A stretch of 64,000 bases of DNA from Thalassospira sp. GTDB taxonomy: Bacteria; Pseudomonadota; Alphaproteobacteria; Rhodospirillales; Thalassospiraceae. This document shows positions 45,104 to 55,209 of this stretch, in pieces. Numbering within the stretch: the first letter of the stretch is position 1; each line of letters starts with the position of its first letter. The stretch covers positions 1 to 64,000 of the forward strand of contig NZ_PAQR01000064.1 of the NCBI RefSeq assembly GCF_002709775.1, read 5' to 3'. The position numbers were made by a program, and so were the translations under genes. Under the pieces are notes generated by a model. The model worked only from the letters and a program-made list of their open reading frames with translations, searched no databases and was not told the origin of the DNA.

Positions 45104-46837
45104 ATGAGCAAGAAACAGCCTCAGGACCTGAGATCGGCACGCTGGTTTTCACCCGATGATCTGCGGTCATTCGGACATCGATCACGGATGATGCAGCTTG
45201 GTTATTCCGAGGATGATTTTCGCGGAAAGCCGATCATCGGCATTCTCAACACCTGGTCGGAGCTCAATACCTGTCACGCCCATTTCCGCGAACGCGTGGT
45301 GGACGTCAAGCGCGGTGTTGCGCAGGCGGGCGGTTTTGCCGTCGAGCTGCCGTCGCTTTCGGTTGATGAAAGCTTCACCAAGCCGACCTCGATGCTTTAC
45401 CGCAACCTGCTTGCCATGGAGACAGAGGAAAACATCCGATGTCATCCGCTTGATGGCGTGGTGCTGATGGGCGGCTGTGACAAATCGACACCGGGTCTGG
45501 TTATGGGGGCGATTTCGGCCGGTGTGCCGATGATCTATCTGCCGGCCGGTCCGATGTTGCGTGGTAACTATGCCGGCAAGACGCTGGGTTCTGGTTCTGA
45601 TGCCTGGAAATACTGGGATGAACGCCGCGCGGGCAACATCAGCGATGATGAATGGCTTGGCATTCAGGGCGGTATTGCGCGTTCTGCCGGGACCTGCATG
45701 ACCATGGGTACCGCATCGACCATGACGGCGATTGCTGATTCCATGGGGCTCACACTTCCCGGTGCATCCTCGATCCCGGCGGTCGATAGCGGACATCAGC
45801 GCATGTCGGCTGATTGCGGACGCCGGATTGTCGATATGGTCTGGGAGGACCTGACACCTGATAAAATCATCACCGATGCGTCGTGCCGAAATGCCGCCAT
45901 TGTTGCCATGGCAACCGGCTGTTCGACCAATGCGGTGGTGCATCTGATTGCGATGGCCAAGCGTGCAGGTGTCGGGCTTAAGCTTGAAGACCTTGACGAG
46001 CTTGGTCGCAACACGCCGCTGATCGCCAATGTCCGGCCATCGGGCAAGGACTACCTGATGGAGGACTTCTTCTATGCTGGTGGCCTGCGCGCCCTGATGA
46101 AGCAGATGGAAGATCGTCTTGATACGACCTGCATGACGGTCACCGGCAAGTCTTTGGGCGAGAACCTTGAAGGGGCGGTGGTTTATAACGATGATGTCAT
46201 CCGCCCGATCAGCAATCCGGTTTATAAGGAAGGCTCGCTTGCCGTTCTGAAAGGCAATCTCTGCCCGACCGGTGCAGTGATCAAACCTGCGGCCTGTGAT
46301 CCGAAGTTTCATGTCCATGAAGGCCCCGCGATTGTCTTTGACAGCTATCCGGATATGAAAAAGGCCGTCGATGACGAGAACCTTGATATTACGCCCGATC
46401 ATGTAATGGTTCTGCGCAATGCCGGGCCGCAGGGCGGGCCGGGCTTCCCGGAATGGGGTATGCTGCCCATTCCCAAGGCGCTGATCAAACAGGGGCATCG
46501 CGACATGCTTCGGATTTCTGATGCGCGCATGTCAGGCACATCATATGGCGCATGTGTCTTGCATGTCAGCCCGGAAAGCTACGTTGGTGGACCGCTGGCA
46601 CTTTTGAAGAACGGCGATATCGTGCGTCTGGATCTGCCAAACCGCTCGCTTGATATGCTCGTTCACGAGGAAGAACTCGAAGAACGTCGCAAGGCACTTC
46701 CCCCGCCGGAACCGCGGTTCGAACGTGGGTACGGCTATATGTTCTCGCGCCATGTGACACAGGCCGATCAGGGCTGTGACTTTGATTTCCTTGAAACTTC
46801 TTTCGGCAAGACTGCCGGCGAACCTGATATTTTCTAA
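45104..46837 (+). CDS. IlvD/Edd-family sugar-acid dehydratase (arabonate/xylonate type)
   Basis: A 577-residue dehydratase. All three expected cluster cysteines are present: Cys57 (ELNTCHAH), Cys125 (GGCDKSTPG) and Cys198 (SAGTCMTMGTAST). The FGHRSRMMQLGY start and overall length fit the pentonate dehydratase branch rather than branched-chain IlvD. It would dehydrate an aldonic acid to its 2-keto-3-deoxy form for the DHDPS-family enzyme. Followed ten bases later by the RraA-like gene and then the aldehyde dehydrogenase. Exact sugar unknown. Confidence 0.85.
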   Translation: MSKKQPQDLRSARWFSPDDLRSFGHRSRMMQLGYSEDDFRGKPIIGILNTWSELNTCHAHFRERVVDVKRGVAQAGGFAVELPSLSVDESFTKPTSMLYRNLLAMETEENIRCHPLDGVVLMGGCDKSTPGLVMGAISAGVPMIYLPAGPMLRGNYAGKTLGSGSDAWKYWDERRAGNISDDEWLGIQGGIARSAGTCMTMGTASTMTAIADSMGLTLPGASSIPAVDSGHQRMSADCGRRIVDMVWEDLTPDKIITDASCRNAAIVAMATGCSTNAVVHLIAMAKRAGVGLKLEDLDELGRNTPLIANVRPSGKDYLMEDFFYAGGLRALMKQMEDRLDTTCMTVTGKSLGENLEGAVVYNDDVIRPISNPVYKEGSLAVLKGNLCPTGAVIKPAACDPKFHVHEGPAIVFDSYPDMKKAVDDENLDITPDHVMVLRNAGPQGGPGFPEWGMLPIPKALIKQGHRDMLRISDARMSGTSYGACVLHVSPESYVGGPLALLKNGDIVRLDLPNRSLDMLVHEEELEERRKALPPPEPRFERGYGYMFSRHVTQADQGCDFDFLETSFGKTAGEPDIF

Positions 46838-46847
46838 GGACCCCGAG

Positions 46848-47567
46848 ATGACCGAATATGTACTTTCCGAGGATACACGCGCAAAGCTGATGCGCGCCTC
46901 CACGGCATCCATCGCGACCCAGCTGTTTAAACGCGGCTTGCGCAACCAGTTCATTCAGGGCGTCAAGCCGGTTGCGCCCAAAAAGAAAAACATGGTCGGG
47001 CAGGCCTTTACCCTGCGTTACATCCCGGCCCGTGAAGACCGCAACCCGATTGAGGTTTTCCGCAATGCTGACCATCCGCAACGGGTCGCGGTTGAAACCT
47101 GCCCGCCCGGTCATGTGCTGGTGATGGATGGGCGCAAGGATGCGTCTGCGGCCTCCGCCGGATCGATCCTTGTTACCCGCCTTGCGGTACGCGGCGCGGC
47201 CGGTATTGTATCGGATGCCGGTTTCCGTGATGCCGAAGGCATTGGCGCGCTTGATATGCCAGCCTATTGTGCCGGTCCGTCGGCACCGACCAACCTGACC
47301 AAGCATGAAGCACTTGATATCAACATCCCGATTGCATGTGGTGATGTTGCAGTGTTCCCCGGTGATGTGCTTGTCGGGGATACTGACGGTGTTATGGTGA
47401 TCCCGGCCCATCTGGCCGACGAGATCGCCAATGCCTGTGCCGGCATGGAAAGTTACGAGGCCTTTGTCCTTGAGCAGGTGCAAAGCGGAGCGTCAATCAT
47501 CGGACTTTATCCCTGCACCAAGGATGAAAATCAGAAAAAGTATGAGGAATGGCTGAAAAGCCAGTAA
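46848..47567 (+). CDS. RraA/HMG-aldolase-like protein
   Basis: A 239-residue protein of the RraA/4-hydroxy-4-methyl-2-oxoglutarate aldolase fold. The metal/substrate motif appears as SDAGFRDAEGI with Arg127 and Asp128. Members act as aldolases or oxaloacetate decarboxylases, and some without the metal site inhibit RNase E. Its place between a sugar-acid dehydratase and an aldehyde dehydrogenase argues for a metabolic role. ATG 46848 is preferred: AAGGA upstream and conserved start; earlier codons overlap the dehydratase. Confidence 0.75.
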   Translation: MTEYVLSEDTRAKLMRASTASIATQLFKRGLRNQFIQGVKPVAPKKKNMVGQAFTLRYIPAREDRNPIEVFRNADHPQRVAVETCPPGHVLVMDGRKDASAASAGSILVTRLAVRGAAGIVSDAGFRDAEGIGALDMPAYCAGPSAPTNLTKHEALDINIPIACGDVAVFPGDVLVGDTDGVMVIPAHLADEIANACAGMESYEAFVLEQVQSGASIIGLYPCTKDENQKKYEEWLKSQ

Positions 47568-47645
47568 GATCAGGTAAATGCCTTGGTCCGTGTGACCTGA
47601 CGATGAGCCTTATCCATATCCACGAATTCCAGAGGATTGATTGCA

Positions 47646-49160
47646 ATGTCTTATACCCTGACAGGAAAACATCTGATTGCTGGCGAATGGGTCGCTGGCG
47701 AGACGACCTTCCAGTCCGAACCGGCCCACGGCCCGGCCAATACCTTCCCGGTCGGAACGCCGGCCCTTGTTGATCAGGCCGCTAAGGCGGCTGAGGAAGC
47801 CTTCTGGACCTTTGGCTATTCCACCCGCGAAGAACGTGCGAAATTCATCAATACCATTGCCGATGAAATCGATGCGCGCGGTGATGAAATCACCGAAATC
47901 GGAACCCAGGAAACCGGCCTGCCCGAAGCCCGTCTGCAGGGCGAACGTGGCCGTACGGTTGGCCAGCTTCGCCTGTTCGCCAGCCACATTCTTGATGGTG
48001 CGTATCTTGATCGCCGTTATGAAGAAGCGCTTCCGGATCGTGCACCTTTGCCGCGCCCGGACCTTCGTTTGATGCAGCGTCCGATTGGCCCGGTTGCCGT
48101 GTTTGGTGCATCGAACTTCCCGCTGGCATTCTCGGTTGCGGGTGGCGATACCGCATCGGCCTTGGCGGCCGGTTGCCCGGTCGTGGTCAAGGGCCACTCG
48201 GCCCATCCGGGCACGGGCGAGATTGTTGCGCAGGCAATCGATGCCGCGATAAAGAAATGCGGCGTCCATCCCGGTGTGTTCAGCCTTATTCAGGGTGGCA
48301 AACGCGATGTCGGCCAAAGCCTTGTGCAGCATCCGCTGATCAAGGCGGTTGGCTTTACCGGATCGCTTGGCGGTGGTCGTGCGCTTTATGATCTGTGTGC
48401 AGCCCGTCCGGAGCCGATCCCGTTCTTTGGTGAGCTGGGCTCGGTCAACCCGATGTTCCTGATGCCCAATGCCGTTAAGGCACGAGGTGCTGAAATTGGC
48501 AAGGGCTGGGCAGGGTCGCTCACCATGGGCGCTGGCCAGTTCTGCACCAATCCGGGCATTGCGGTTGTGATCGAAGGTTCCGATGCGGATGCATTCGTTG
48601 CCGCGGCCACAGAAGGTCTTTCGGGTGTCGGTCCGCAGACCATGCTGACCGATGGCATGGCAGAAACCTATCGCGCCGGGGCAAAACGCGTTGCCGCGAC
48701 GTCGGGTGTGAAGGAAGTCCTGACCACGTCATGTGATCTGCGTAATGCCACGCCGTATCTGTTTGAAACCACCGGCGAAAACTGGCTTGCCAACCATGAA
48801 CTCGGCGAAGAGGTCTTTGGTCCGCTCGGTCTGGTGGTTCGGGTGAAGGATGTTGCGGAAATGCGCAAGATCGCCAAATCGCTTGAAGGTCAGCTGACCT
48901 GCACGCTTCATCTTGATGCAGCAGATGCCGCAGATGCCCGTTCACTTCTGCCGATCCTTGAACACAAGGCTGGCCGCGTTCTGGCCAACGGTTTCCCGAC
49001 CGGTGTTGAAGTGTCTGACACCATGGTGCATGGCGGGCCTTATCCGGCTTCGACCAACTTCGGGGCGACTTCTGTTGGCACGATGGCAATTCGCCGCTTC
49101 CTGCGTCCGGTCTGCTACCAGAACATCCCGACCGATGTCCTGCCAGCCGATCTGGCCTGA
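47646..49160 (+). CDS. Aldehyde dehydrogenase, 2-oxoglutarate-semialdehyde dehydrogenase type
   Basis: A 504-residue NAD(P)-dependent aldehyde dehydrogenase with Asn157 (GASNFP), Glu263 (FGELGS) and catalytic Cys300 (GQFCTNPG). The GASNFPLAFSVAGGDTASAL segment and ending are typical of 2-oxoglutarate semialdehyde dehydrogenases of oxidative pentose and hexarate pathways. It would make 2-oxoglutarate and could serve both sugar modules. ATG 47646 has AGAGGA upstream. A terminator follows. Confidence 0.83.
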   Translation: MSYTLTGKHLIAGEWVAGETTFQSEPAHGPANTFPVGTPALVDQAAKAAEEAFWTFGYSTREERAKFINTIADEIDARGDEITEIGTQETGLPEARLQGERGRTVGQLRLFASHILDGAYLDRRYEEALPDRAPLPRPDLRLMQRPIGPVAVFGASNFPLAFSVAGGDTASALAAGCPVVVKGHSAHPGTGEIVAQAIDAAIKKCGVHPGVFSLIQGGKRDVGQSLVQHPLIKAVGFTGSLGGGRALYDLCAARPEPIPFFGELGSVNPMFLMPNAVKARGAEIGKGWAGSLTMGAGQFCTNPGIAVVIEGSDADAFVAAATEGLSGVGPQTMLTDGMAETYRAGAKRVAATSGVKEVLTTSCDLRNATPYLFETTGENWLANHELGEEVFGPLGLVVRVKDVAEMRKIAKSLEGQLTCTLHLDAADAADARSLLPILEHKAGRVLANGFPTGVEVSDTMVHGGPYPASTNFGATSVGTMAIRRFLRPVCYQNIPTDVLPADLA

Positions 49161-49184
49161 TCAAAATCAGGATAGATCATCAAG

Positions 49185-49215
49185 AAAGCCGCTCCATCCG
49201 GGGCGGCTTTTTCTT
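49185..49215 (+). terminator. Rho-independent terminator
   Basis: AAAGCCGC and GCGGCTTT surround a ten-base loop and lead into TTCTTTT. It ends the dehydratase-RraA-aldehyde dehydrogenase unit and faces the end of the converging ROK gene. Confidence 0.8.
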
Positions 49216-49225
49216 TTGGGGGTGA

Positions 49226-50467
49226 TTAGTTCCCAGCGGTTGTGGTCGCCTGAAACATGTTTTCATCATGCCTGAGCAGGCTTTGACCAATTGCGCCTTG
49301 CAGGGCAAGGTCCTTGTCCCATGCCAGGTGGGTGATCGTTGGTCCGCGGCTGAGTTCAGGCACCTGGGCCTCTGCCAGGCCACGGCGAAGCTCCGGTTCC
49401 ATCATGTCAAAAGCGCGCGCGCCGGACCCGGTGATAAATATCTGTTTGGGACCCAGAAGTGCAATCAGGTTGGCAATGCCATATCCCAGAACCTTGCCGG
49501 CATGGCGGAACAGTTCGGTCAGGCCCGTATCGCCGTTGCGCGCACGGGCAACAAGATCCATCATTTGTTCTTCGCTGGGGTGCAGGTTGTTGGCTTCTGG
49601 CAGGTCAATCAGGCCACGGGCATCGCGCAAGATCGCGTAGTCGCCAATATAAGCCTCAAGACAGCCCCGTCGCCCACAATTGCAAAGCGGTCCGTCAGGC
49701 TGGAACTTGGTGTGGCCAAATTCGGCTGCGGTACCAAATTCACCGTTATAGACATTGCCGTTCAGGACAAGTCCCATGCCAATGCCGTATCCCAACATGA
49801 TCACGGCAAAGTCACCGCCATCATGAAGGTTGGTGTTTTGCGAGATGGCCGTTGCGATACAGTTCGCATCGTTTGACATCTGAACAACGCCGCCATAGCG
49901 CTCTGTCAGGGATTTGACCAACGGGATATGGCGGTGGCGCAGTGCCGGTGACCAGATGATTTCACCACTGTTGCTGTCGGTTACCCCTTGAACGGCAATG
50001 CTGATGCCGACAGGTGGTTGCGGGCTGAAATCAGCATTGCGCTCAACAAAGCGGTCAATCAGTGCGATCAGTGTTCTGGTCAGTTCTTCTGCGCCAAGAT
50101 CGCGGGTGTTGATGCTGTGTTCGACGCTGCGTTCGATCTCGCCCTTGAAGTTGCCCAAGGCGATTTCGATCAGGTTGATGGTGATTTTAACCCCGATCAC
50201 ACAGGCCGCGTTCGGCACCAGATCAAGCAGCACTTTGGGGCGACCACGTGTGGTGCCGTTGCCGTTCGAGCTTCCGTTGCCGCTTTCGCTTTCGCGCACC
50301 AGCCCCTGTGCCATCAGATCGGCGGTCAGCGATGTTACTGTCGCCGGGCTAAGCCCGGTTGCCGTGCCGATATCAATCCGTGCCGCCGGACCATGCACGC
50401 GCAGATACCGCAAAATCGCGGTTTGGGATGGCTGGCGCGGGGTTTCGCTTTCTGTGCGGCGGATCAT
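49226..50467 (-). CDS. ROK-family transcriptional repressor (XylR-like)
   Basis: A 413-residue regulator. The N-terminal MarR-like helix-turn-helix (residues 15-60, ATGLSPATVTSLTADL) is followed by a sugar-kinase-like ROK domain with the zinc motif CNCGRRGCLEAY. ROK repressors bind sugars and leave the operator. Last gene of the transporter operon, 59 bases after the XylX-like gene, so it likely represses the divergent xyl-type promoters at 54967-55209, where palindromes occur. A Gly/Asn/Ser-rich linker follows the DNA-binding domain. Confidence 0.85.
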   Translation of the reverse strand: MIRRTESETPRQPSQTAILRYLRVHGPAARIDIGTATGLSPATVTSLTADLMAQGLVRESESGNGSSNGNGTTRGRPKVLLDLVPNAACVIGVKITINLIEIALGNFKGEIERSVEHSINTRDLGAEELTRTLIALIDRFVERNADFSPQPPVGISIAVQGVTDSNSGEIIWSPALRHRHIPLVKSLTERYGGVVQMSNDANCIATAISQNTNLHDGGDFAVIMLGYGIGMGLVLNGNVYNGEFGTAAEFGHTKFQPDGPLCNCGRRGCLEAYIGDYAILRDARGLIDLPEANNLHPSEEQMMDLVARARNGDTGLTELFRHAGKVLGYGIANLIALLGPKQIFITGSGARAFDMMEPELRRGLAEAQVPELSRGPTITHLAWDKDLALQGAIGQSLLRHDENMFQATTTAGN

Positions 50468-50526
50468 GAGGCTGGACTGTATCCTTTGTAACGAAGCCGG
50501 TCGACTTTTACCTGACAGGATCGATA

Positions 50527-51708
50527 TTACAGTAATCCGCGCCGGGCAAGATTGTTCATCAGGGCGGTTATCCCGAACTGCCAGGGGTTGATGACGTCTG
50601 ATCGGTCAACCTGATTGACCAGCTTGCCAAGGCTTGGCGTCGAGATGCTGACAAGGTCGCCCATCTCATGGGTGAAGCCCTTGCCCGATCCGCCGCGGTC
50701 ATCAGTGGGGGCGAACATCGTCCCGAGAAACAGCATAAAGCCGTCCGGATATTGATGGTGCCGACCAATTGCCTGCGAGACGAGGCTTTCAGGTGTTCGG
50801 CTGATCTGGCTCATCGAGCTGACAGCATCAAGGTGGTATCCGTCGTTCCCATCGACCGCCATGGCAAGGTCTGCTGATTTCACCGTTTCAAGTGTGAAGT
50901 GATCATCAAACAGCCGGATGAACGGTCCGATCGCGCAGGAGCCGTTATTGTCCTTGGCCTTGCCCAGCAGCAGGGCCGACCGCCCTTCGACGTCGCGCAG
51001 ATTGACGTCATTGCCAAGGGTCGCGCCGACAATCTTGCCAAGCGACGTCACCGTAAGAACCACCTCGGGCTCCGGGTTGTTCCAGTTTGAAATCGGATGC
51101 AAGCCAACATGGGCGCCATAGCCGACAGCCGACATGACCGGCGCCTTGGTGAATATCTCGGCATCCGGTCCGATACCGACTTCGAGATATTGCGACCATG
51201 CACCTTTCTCGATCAGAATCTTTTTGATGTCGGCAGCTTTTTGCGATCCGGGTTCAATCTGCGACAGATCATCACCGATAATGCCGGTAATTTCGGTTCG
51301 GATCTGATCGGCCTTGCTGGCATCCCCGCGTGCCTGTTCTTCGATAACGCGTTCAAGCAGGCTTGCGACAAATGTCACGCCGCTGGCCTTGATCGCCTGC
51401 AGATCATTTGGCGCAAGGAGGTGAAGTCTGTCTTGATCTGCACCGGGGTGGGATTGATCAAGAACCTCTGACAGCGATGCGACGCTTGGAAAGCCAGCCG
51501 TGTTTGACAGGTGCTCAACCAGCTTGTCGCGTTCGAGGATTTCACTGACGGTCGGGCCAAGCTTGCTGATATCACGCAACGTATCGCCATCAACAAGAAC
51601 CGGCGTCGGTCCCGAAACGCGCGGGTCCCAAATTCGCCCGACCAGAACAGCTTGGTTGGCGTCTTCGGGCAGGATATCAGCGGTGTTTATCGCGAAGCCT
51701 GTCGTCAT
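50527..51708 (-). CDS. xylX: 2-keto-3-deoxy-pentonate dehydratase, fumarylacetoacetase-like (XylX type)
   Basis: A 393-residue protein of the FAH fold. The N-terminal [17 protein letters not shown], the metal-site region [15 protein letters not shown] and the PEPEVVLTV segment match XylX of the Caulobacter xylose pathway, which dehydrates 2-keto-3-deoxy-xylonate to 2-oxoglutarate semialdehyde. The start overlaps the ATPase gene by four bases. Co-location with a pentose-type ABC importer and a xylose-dehydrogenase-like SDR supports this. Whether the sugar is D-xylose or L-arabinose is not decided by sequence. Confidence 0.82.
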   Translation of the reverse strand: MTTGFAINTADILPEDANQAVLVGRIWDPRVSGPTPVLVDGDTLRDISKLGPTVSEILERDKLVEHLSNTAGFPSVASLSEVLDQSHPGADQDRLHLLAPNDLQAIKASGVTFVASLLERVIEEQARGDASKADQIRTEITGIIGDDLSQIEPGSQKAADIKKILIEKGAWSQYLEVGIGPDAEIFTKAPVMSAVGYGAHVGLHPISNWNNPEPEVVLTVTSLGKIVGATLGNDVNLRDVEGRSALLLGKAKDNNGSCAIGPFIRLFDDHFTLETVKSADLAMAVDGNDGYHLDAVSSMSQISRTPESLVSQAIGRHHQYPDGFMLFLGTMFAPTDDRGGSGKGFTHEMGDLVSISTPSLGKLVNQVDRSDVINPWQFGITALMNNLARRGLL

Positions 51709-52553
51709 TTTCCTATCTCGCTTGTTTGGCTGTTGGGGGCGTCTGGTGACGATCCCGGGGCATTTGTCGCACCCGGACCGGCAAGGTGCATAAGATGTTC
51801 CGGCATCTTACCCAGGATGATCATGCCAAGAACATCGTCATGTGTAACATCCTCGGTGCGCACGCTGCCCACCAGCTTTCCGTTTTTCATGACATGCAGC
51901 CGGTCCGATAGATCGATGACATCATGAAGATCGTGGCTGATCAACAAAATACCCAGCCCGTCACGTTTGAGCTGATCAATCAGTTCACCGACCATTTTTG
52001 TTTCATGCACACCAAGGGCGGCACAGGGTTCATCCATGATCAGAACGCGTGCTTCAAACAGCAAGGCCCGGGCAATCGCAACCGATTGGCGCTGACCGCC
52101 CGATAGAGCTGATACCGGGGATGTGAACTTCTTGAAGTTCGGGTTCAGGCGATGCAACACTTCACGTGCCTTGTGTTCCATCGCCGCTTCATTAAGAAAG
52201 CCGAACTTGTCGGTCAGCTCGCGGCCAAGAAACAGGTTCTGGGCAGCATCAAGGTTATCGGCAAGGGCAAGGTTCTGATAGATCGTCTCGATATTGTTAT
52301 CCCGCGCGTCTCGGGCATTCTCGATTTTGGCTTCCTTGCCATCAACAATGATCTGTCCGCTATCGGCCTGATAGGCACCGGATAGAATTTTGATCAGCGT
52401 CGATTTGCCAGCGCCATTATGGCCCAGAACACCGACGACTTCGCCCGGATAAAGGTCGATTGAAACACCGTCAACGGCCTTGACACCGCCAAAGCTGATA
52501 TGGATGTCGCGCATTTCGACCAGCGGGTCTTTTGTGATGTTGGTATCGGTCAT
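51705..52553 (-). CDS. Sugar ABC transporter ATP-binding protein (XylG-like, single domain)
   Basis: A 282-residue ATPase with Walker [10 protein letters not shown], signature [10 protein letters not shown] and Walker [13 protein letters not shown]. Enterobacterial XylG has two ATPase domains (about 510 residues); single-domain forms like this are common in alphaproteobacteria. Asp and Pro-rich tail beyond residue 260. Between the permease and XylX-like genes of one operon. Confidence 0.87.
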   Translation of the reverse strand: MTDTNITKDPLVEMRDIHISFGGVKAVDGVSIDLYPGEVVGVLGHNGAGKSTLIKILSGAYQADSGQIIVDGKEAKIENARDARDNNIETIYQNLALADNLDAAQNLFLGRELTDKFGFLNEAAMEHKAREVLHRLNPNFKKFTSPVSALSGGQRQSVAIARALLFEARVLIMDEPCAALGVHETKMVGELIDQLKRDGLGILLISHDLHDVIDLSDRLHVMKNGKLVGSVRTEDVTHDDVLGMIILGKMPEHLMHLAGPGATNAPGSSPDAPNSQTSEIGK

Positions 52554-52564
52554 GACGGGTCTCC

Positions 52565-53830
52565 TTACGCGCTCGGGTCGCTGTAACGGCGATGGAAATA
52601 CTTGTCGCTAAAGACTGCCAGAACAAGAACGAGGCCGATGACGATGCTTTGCAGCGAGGTATCAACGCCAAGAAGCGCCATGCCACTTTGCAGGCTTTGC
52701 ATCACCAGTGCACCGATCAGCGCGCCATAGATCGTACCAAGGCCACCGGCAAGCGACGTACCACCAATCACAACAGCCGCAATGACGCGAAGCTCGTCAA
52801 GTGTACCAAGATCGTTGCCCGCAGACTGCAGGCGTGCAGATGAAATGGCGGCACTGATCGCACATAACACACCCATCAGGGCAAAGACGGCAACGGTCAT
52901 GCGTTTGACGTTAATGCCGGCCAGTTCTGCTGCTTGCGGGTTGCCACCGATGGCAAAGACATAGCGGCCAAACCGCGTGCGTTTGACAACAATGGTCAGG
53001 ATGATCGCAACAAGGGCAACGATCAGAAGCGGGATCGGAATACCGTGCGAGATTTCAAGGTTTTCAGGCGTGACCGGAATGCCCTTGTTTTCCAGAAGGC
53101 GTTCTGCTGCGCGCGTCGGCAAGTGATAGGCATTCAAGGTCGCGATCACGACCAGAACCAGACCAGCCTTGATGATGGTATTGGTGTATTCCGCCCAGAC
53201 AGGCTTGACCGGAAATTCAAAGGACAGGCGGCGACGGCGTTCCATGATTGCCGCGTAAGCAATGGCAAGAATGGCGATAAGGGCAACAATCCAGCTCCAG
53301 GTCGCGCCAATTGTTCCTTCAATGCCGCCCCCAAGCAGGATGAAATTCTGATCAAGCGGGGCAACGGTGCGCCCTTGCGTGACCCACCAGGCAGCACCGC
53401 GCCAGACCAGAAGTCCGCCAAGCGTGACAATAAAGGCAGGGACACCAAGATACCCGACGGCGACACCCTGAATGCCCCCGATGGCAGCACCGATGACAAT
53501 GCCGACTGCAAGGGTCAAAACCCAGGTCAGGGGATGATTGTAGTCCAGGAACTGTGGCAGGAAATCGGTCTGGACAATGCCCATGATCATGGCAAGAACG
53601 CCCAGCACCGCGCCGACCGAAAGGTCGATATGGCGCGTAACAATGATCAGAACCATGCCACACGCCATGACGGCAACCGAGGCGGTCTGAACCGACAGGT
53701 TAAAGATATTGCGCGGGGTTATAAAACGCCCGCCAGATGCAATGTCAAAACCGACCCAGATGATCAGCAGGACAACGGCAAGGCCGACCAAGCGACGGTC
53801 GACTTCCATTTTCGAAAGCAGTCGTAACAT
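52565..53830 (-). CDS. Sugar ABC transporter permease (XylH-like)
   Basis: A 421-residue permease with ten or more hydrophobic segments. The N-terminal part shows [21 protein letters not shown], and the conserved LPSGxN-like region appears as [16 protein letters not shown]. XylH-type permeases are longer than ribose types, as here. It starts after a hairpin 35 bases downstream of the binding-protein stop. Confidence 0.88.
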   Translation of the reverse strand: MLRLLSKMEVDRRLVGLAVVLLIIWVGFDIASGGRFITPRNIFNLSVQTASVAVMACGMVLIIVTRHIDLSVGAVLGVLAMIMGIVQTDFLPQFLDYNHPLTWVLTLAVGIVIGAAIGGIQGVAVGYLGVPAFIVTLGGLLVWRGAAWWVTQGRTVAPLDQNFILLGGGIEGTIGATWSWIVALIAILAIAYAAIMERRRRLSFEFPVKPVWAEYTNTIIKAGLVLVVIATLNAYHLPTRAAERLLENKGIPVTPENLEISHGIPIPLLIVALVAIILTIVVKRTRFGRYVFAIGGNPQAAELAGINVKRMTVAVFALMGVLCAISAAISSARLQSAGNDLGTLDELRVIAAVVIGGTSLAGGLGTIYGALIGALVMQSLQSGMALLGVDTSLQSIVIGLVLVLAVFSDKYFHRRYSDPSA

Positions 53831-53851
53831 GAATTAAGCTCGCAAGGGGTC

Positions 53852-53900
53852 GGGGTTGGCTTGTAATATCTGCGCGATATTGGGAAATGCAGCCAACCCC
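53852..53900 (-). other. Intercistronic stem-loop between binding-protein and permease genes
   Basis: GGGGTTGGCT (53852-53861) and AGCCAACCCC (53891-53900) are perfect ten-base inverted repeats, with an AATATC/GATATT stem nested in the loop. No T run on the minus strand. Likely an mRNA-stabilising or attenuating structure that raises binding-protein levels. Confidence 0.6.
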
Positions 53901-53934
53901 GTGGTTAAGCAAGGTCGTGGGAAAGACAGTAGGC

Positions 53935-54966
53935 CTAGTTGCAGGCCGTGACCTTGCTATTGCTAACACCCTGACAAACGACGTCTTTGGCGACCCAACC
54001 CGCGTCAATCACAAGGTCGAGCTTGTCCTGCGTGATTGCAACCGGATCCAGGAAGTATGACTTCATTGTCACGCCGTTCGGGCTTTGCCAGTCCTGCGTG
54101 CCGTCAACGTCATCAAGTTTGGCACCCTTTGCCAGTTCAACGGCAATTTCTGCGGCCCGCTGACCCAGAAGACGGGCGTCTTTCCAGACCGAAACGGTCT
54201 GGGTGCCAAGGGCAACACGGTTCAGTGCCGCATGGTCACCATCCTGACCCGATACCGGAATGCCCTGCATCCCCTGTGCGGACAGGGCGGCAACAACACC
54301 CCCTGCGGTGCCGTCATTGGAGGCAACCACAGCGTCGACCTTGTTGTCGGCAGCGGTCAGGAATTGTTCCATGTTGCGCTGGGCGATGGCCGGTTGCCAG
54401 CTGTCGGTATAGGCTTCGCCGACCACATTGATGGCACCGGAATCAATCGCTGCCTGCAGGATTTCAAGTTGGCCTTCATGCAGGATGTTGGCATTCGGAT
54501 CGGTCGGGGCGCCCTTGATAAAGACGTAGTTTCCTTTGGGCTGCTGGGCAAAGACGGCTTCTGCCTGCAGGCGGCCGACTTCCTTGTTGTTGAAGGTGAT
54601 GTAGTAGGCGTTCGGGTCTTCGATCAGGCGATCATAGCCAACGACAGGAATGCCTTCGTTCAGCGCCAGTTCGACAGCCGGGCCGATTGAGGCCGAATCT
54701 TGTGCCAGCACGATAAGCGCATTAGCGCCGCGTGCGATCAGGCTTTCGATATCGGAAAGCTGTTTGGACGGATTGCTTTGCGCGTCGGCGCTGATGTATT
54801 CGGCACCGGCGGCATCAAGAGCAGCCTTGATCGCGGCTTCGTCGGTTTTCCAACGTTCTTCCTGGAAGTTCGACCAGCTGACACCAACGGTCAGGTCAGC
54901 GGCAAAGGCATTGGCAGACAATAGGACTGTACCGGCCAGCATGGCCGTCGAGAGGAGTTTTTTCAT
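53935..54966 (-). CDS. xylF: Sugar ABC transporter substrate-binding protein (XylF-like)
   Basis: A 343-residue periplasmic protein with a Sec signal ([20 protein letters not shown], cleavage likely AFA-AD). The mature domain starts [17 protein letters not shown], a xylose-binding-protein signature, with further contacts in GYDRLIED and VSGQDGD. ATG 54966 has AGGGAAG upstream; an upstream ATG at 55053 is unlikely. First gene of the xylFHG-xylX-ROK operon, divergent from the SDR gene. Confidence 0.88.
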   Translation of the reverse strand: MKKLLSTAMLAGTVLLSANAFAADLTVGVSWSNFQEERWKTDEAAIKAALDAAGAEYISADAQSNPSKQLSDIESLIARGANALIVLAQDSASIGPAVELALNEGIPVVGYDRLIEDPNAYYITFNNKEVGRLQAEAVFAQQPKGNYVFIKGAPTDPNANILHEGQLEILQAAIDSGAINVVGEAYTDSWQPAIAQRNMEQFLTAADNKVDAVVASNDGTAGGVVAALSAQGMQGIPVSGQDGDHAALNRVALGTQTVSVWKDARLLGQRAAEIAVELAKGAKLDDVDGTQDWQSPNGVTMKSYFLDPVAITQDKLDLVIDAGWVAKDVVCQGVSNSKVTACN

Positions 54967-55078
54967 CGGTTTCTTCCCTGAATATGTGTGTCTTTTGCTG
55001 ACATTTATTTTTGTTGTCGAAAAAATGTTGACGTGAAGAAAGCGTGGTGTCAAATATTTTTTAGTGGTCGAATTGAAA

Positions 55079-55130
55079 ATAACGCGTTTAACGCATTATC
55101 TATCGGAAATCATGTAATCAAAAGTTGATT
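55079..55130. promoter_or_regulatory. Operator-like palindromes in the divergent xyl promoter region
   Basis: ATAACGCGTTTAACGCATTA plus T at 55079-55099 is a 21-base palindrome with nine of ten arm pairs matched. AATCAAAAGTTGATT at 55116-55130 is perfect with six-base arms. Both lie midway in the 243-base gap between xylF and the SDR gene, where the ROK repressor is expected to act. The region is AT-rich and contains no gene. Confidence 0.55.
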
Positions 55131-55209
55131 TATCGCTGTTTTCGGTGTGGTGCGCTGCAATATTTAATTCATTCACCTAAAATAATATGAAGAAGAGACA
55201 GGGAACGTT

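Noticed and set aside
45182-46498. Long open frame (438 codons) opposite the IlvD-type dehydratase gene
   Set aside because: It is an antisense shadow of a well-supported gene with a His/Arg/Gly-rich composition and no recognisable domain. The same holds for antisense frames at 14924-16075, 17042-18157, 37301-38662 and 39609-40649.
51705-52553. Truncation of the XylG-like ATPase
   Set aside because: It is half the length of enterobacterial XylG, but single-domain ATPases are usual in alphaproteobacterial xyl-type operons and all motifs are intact.
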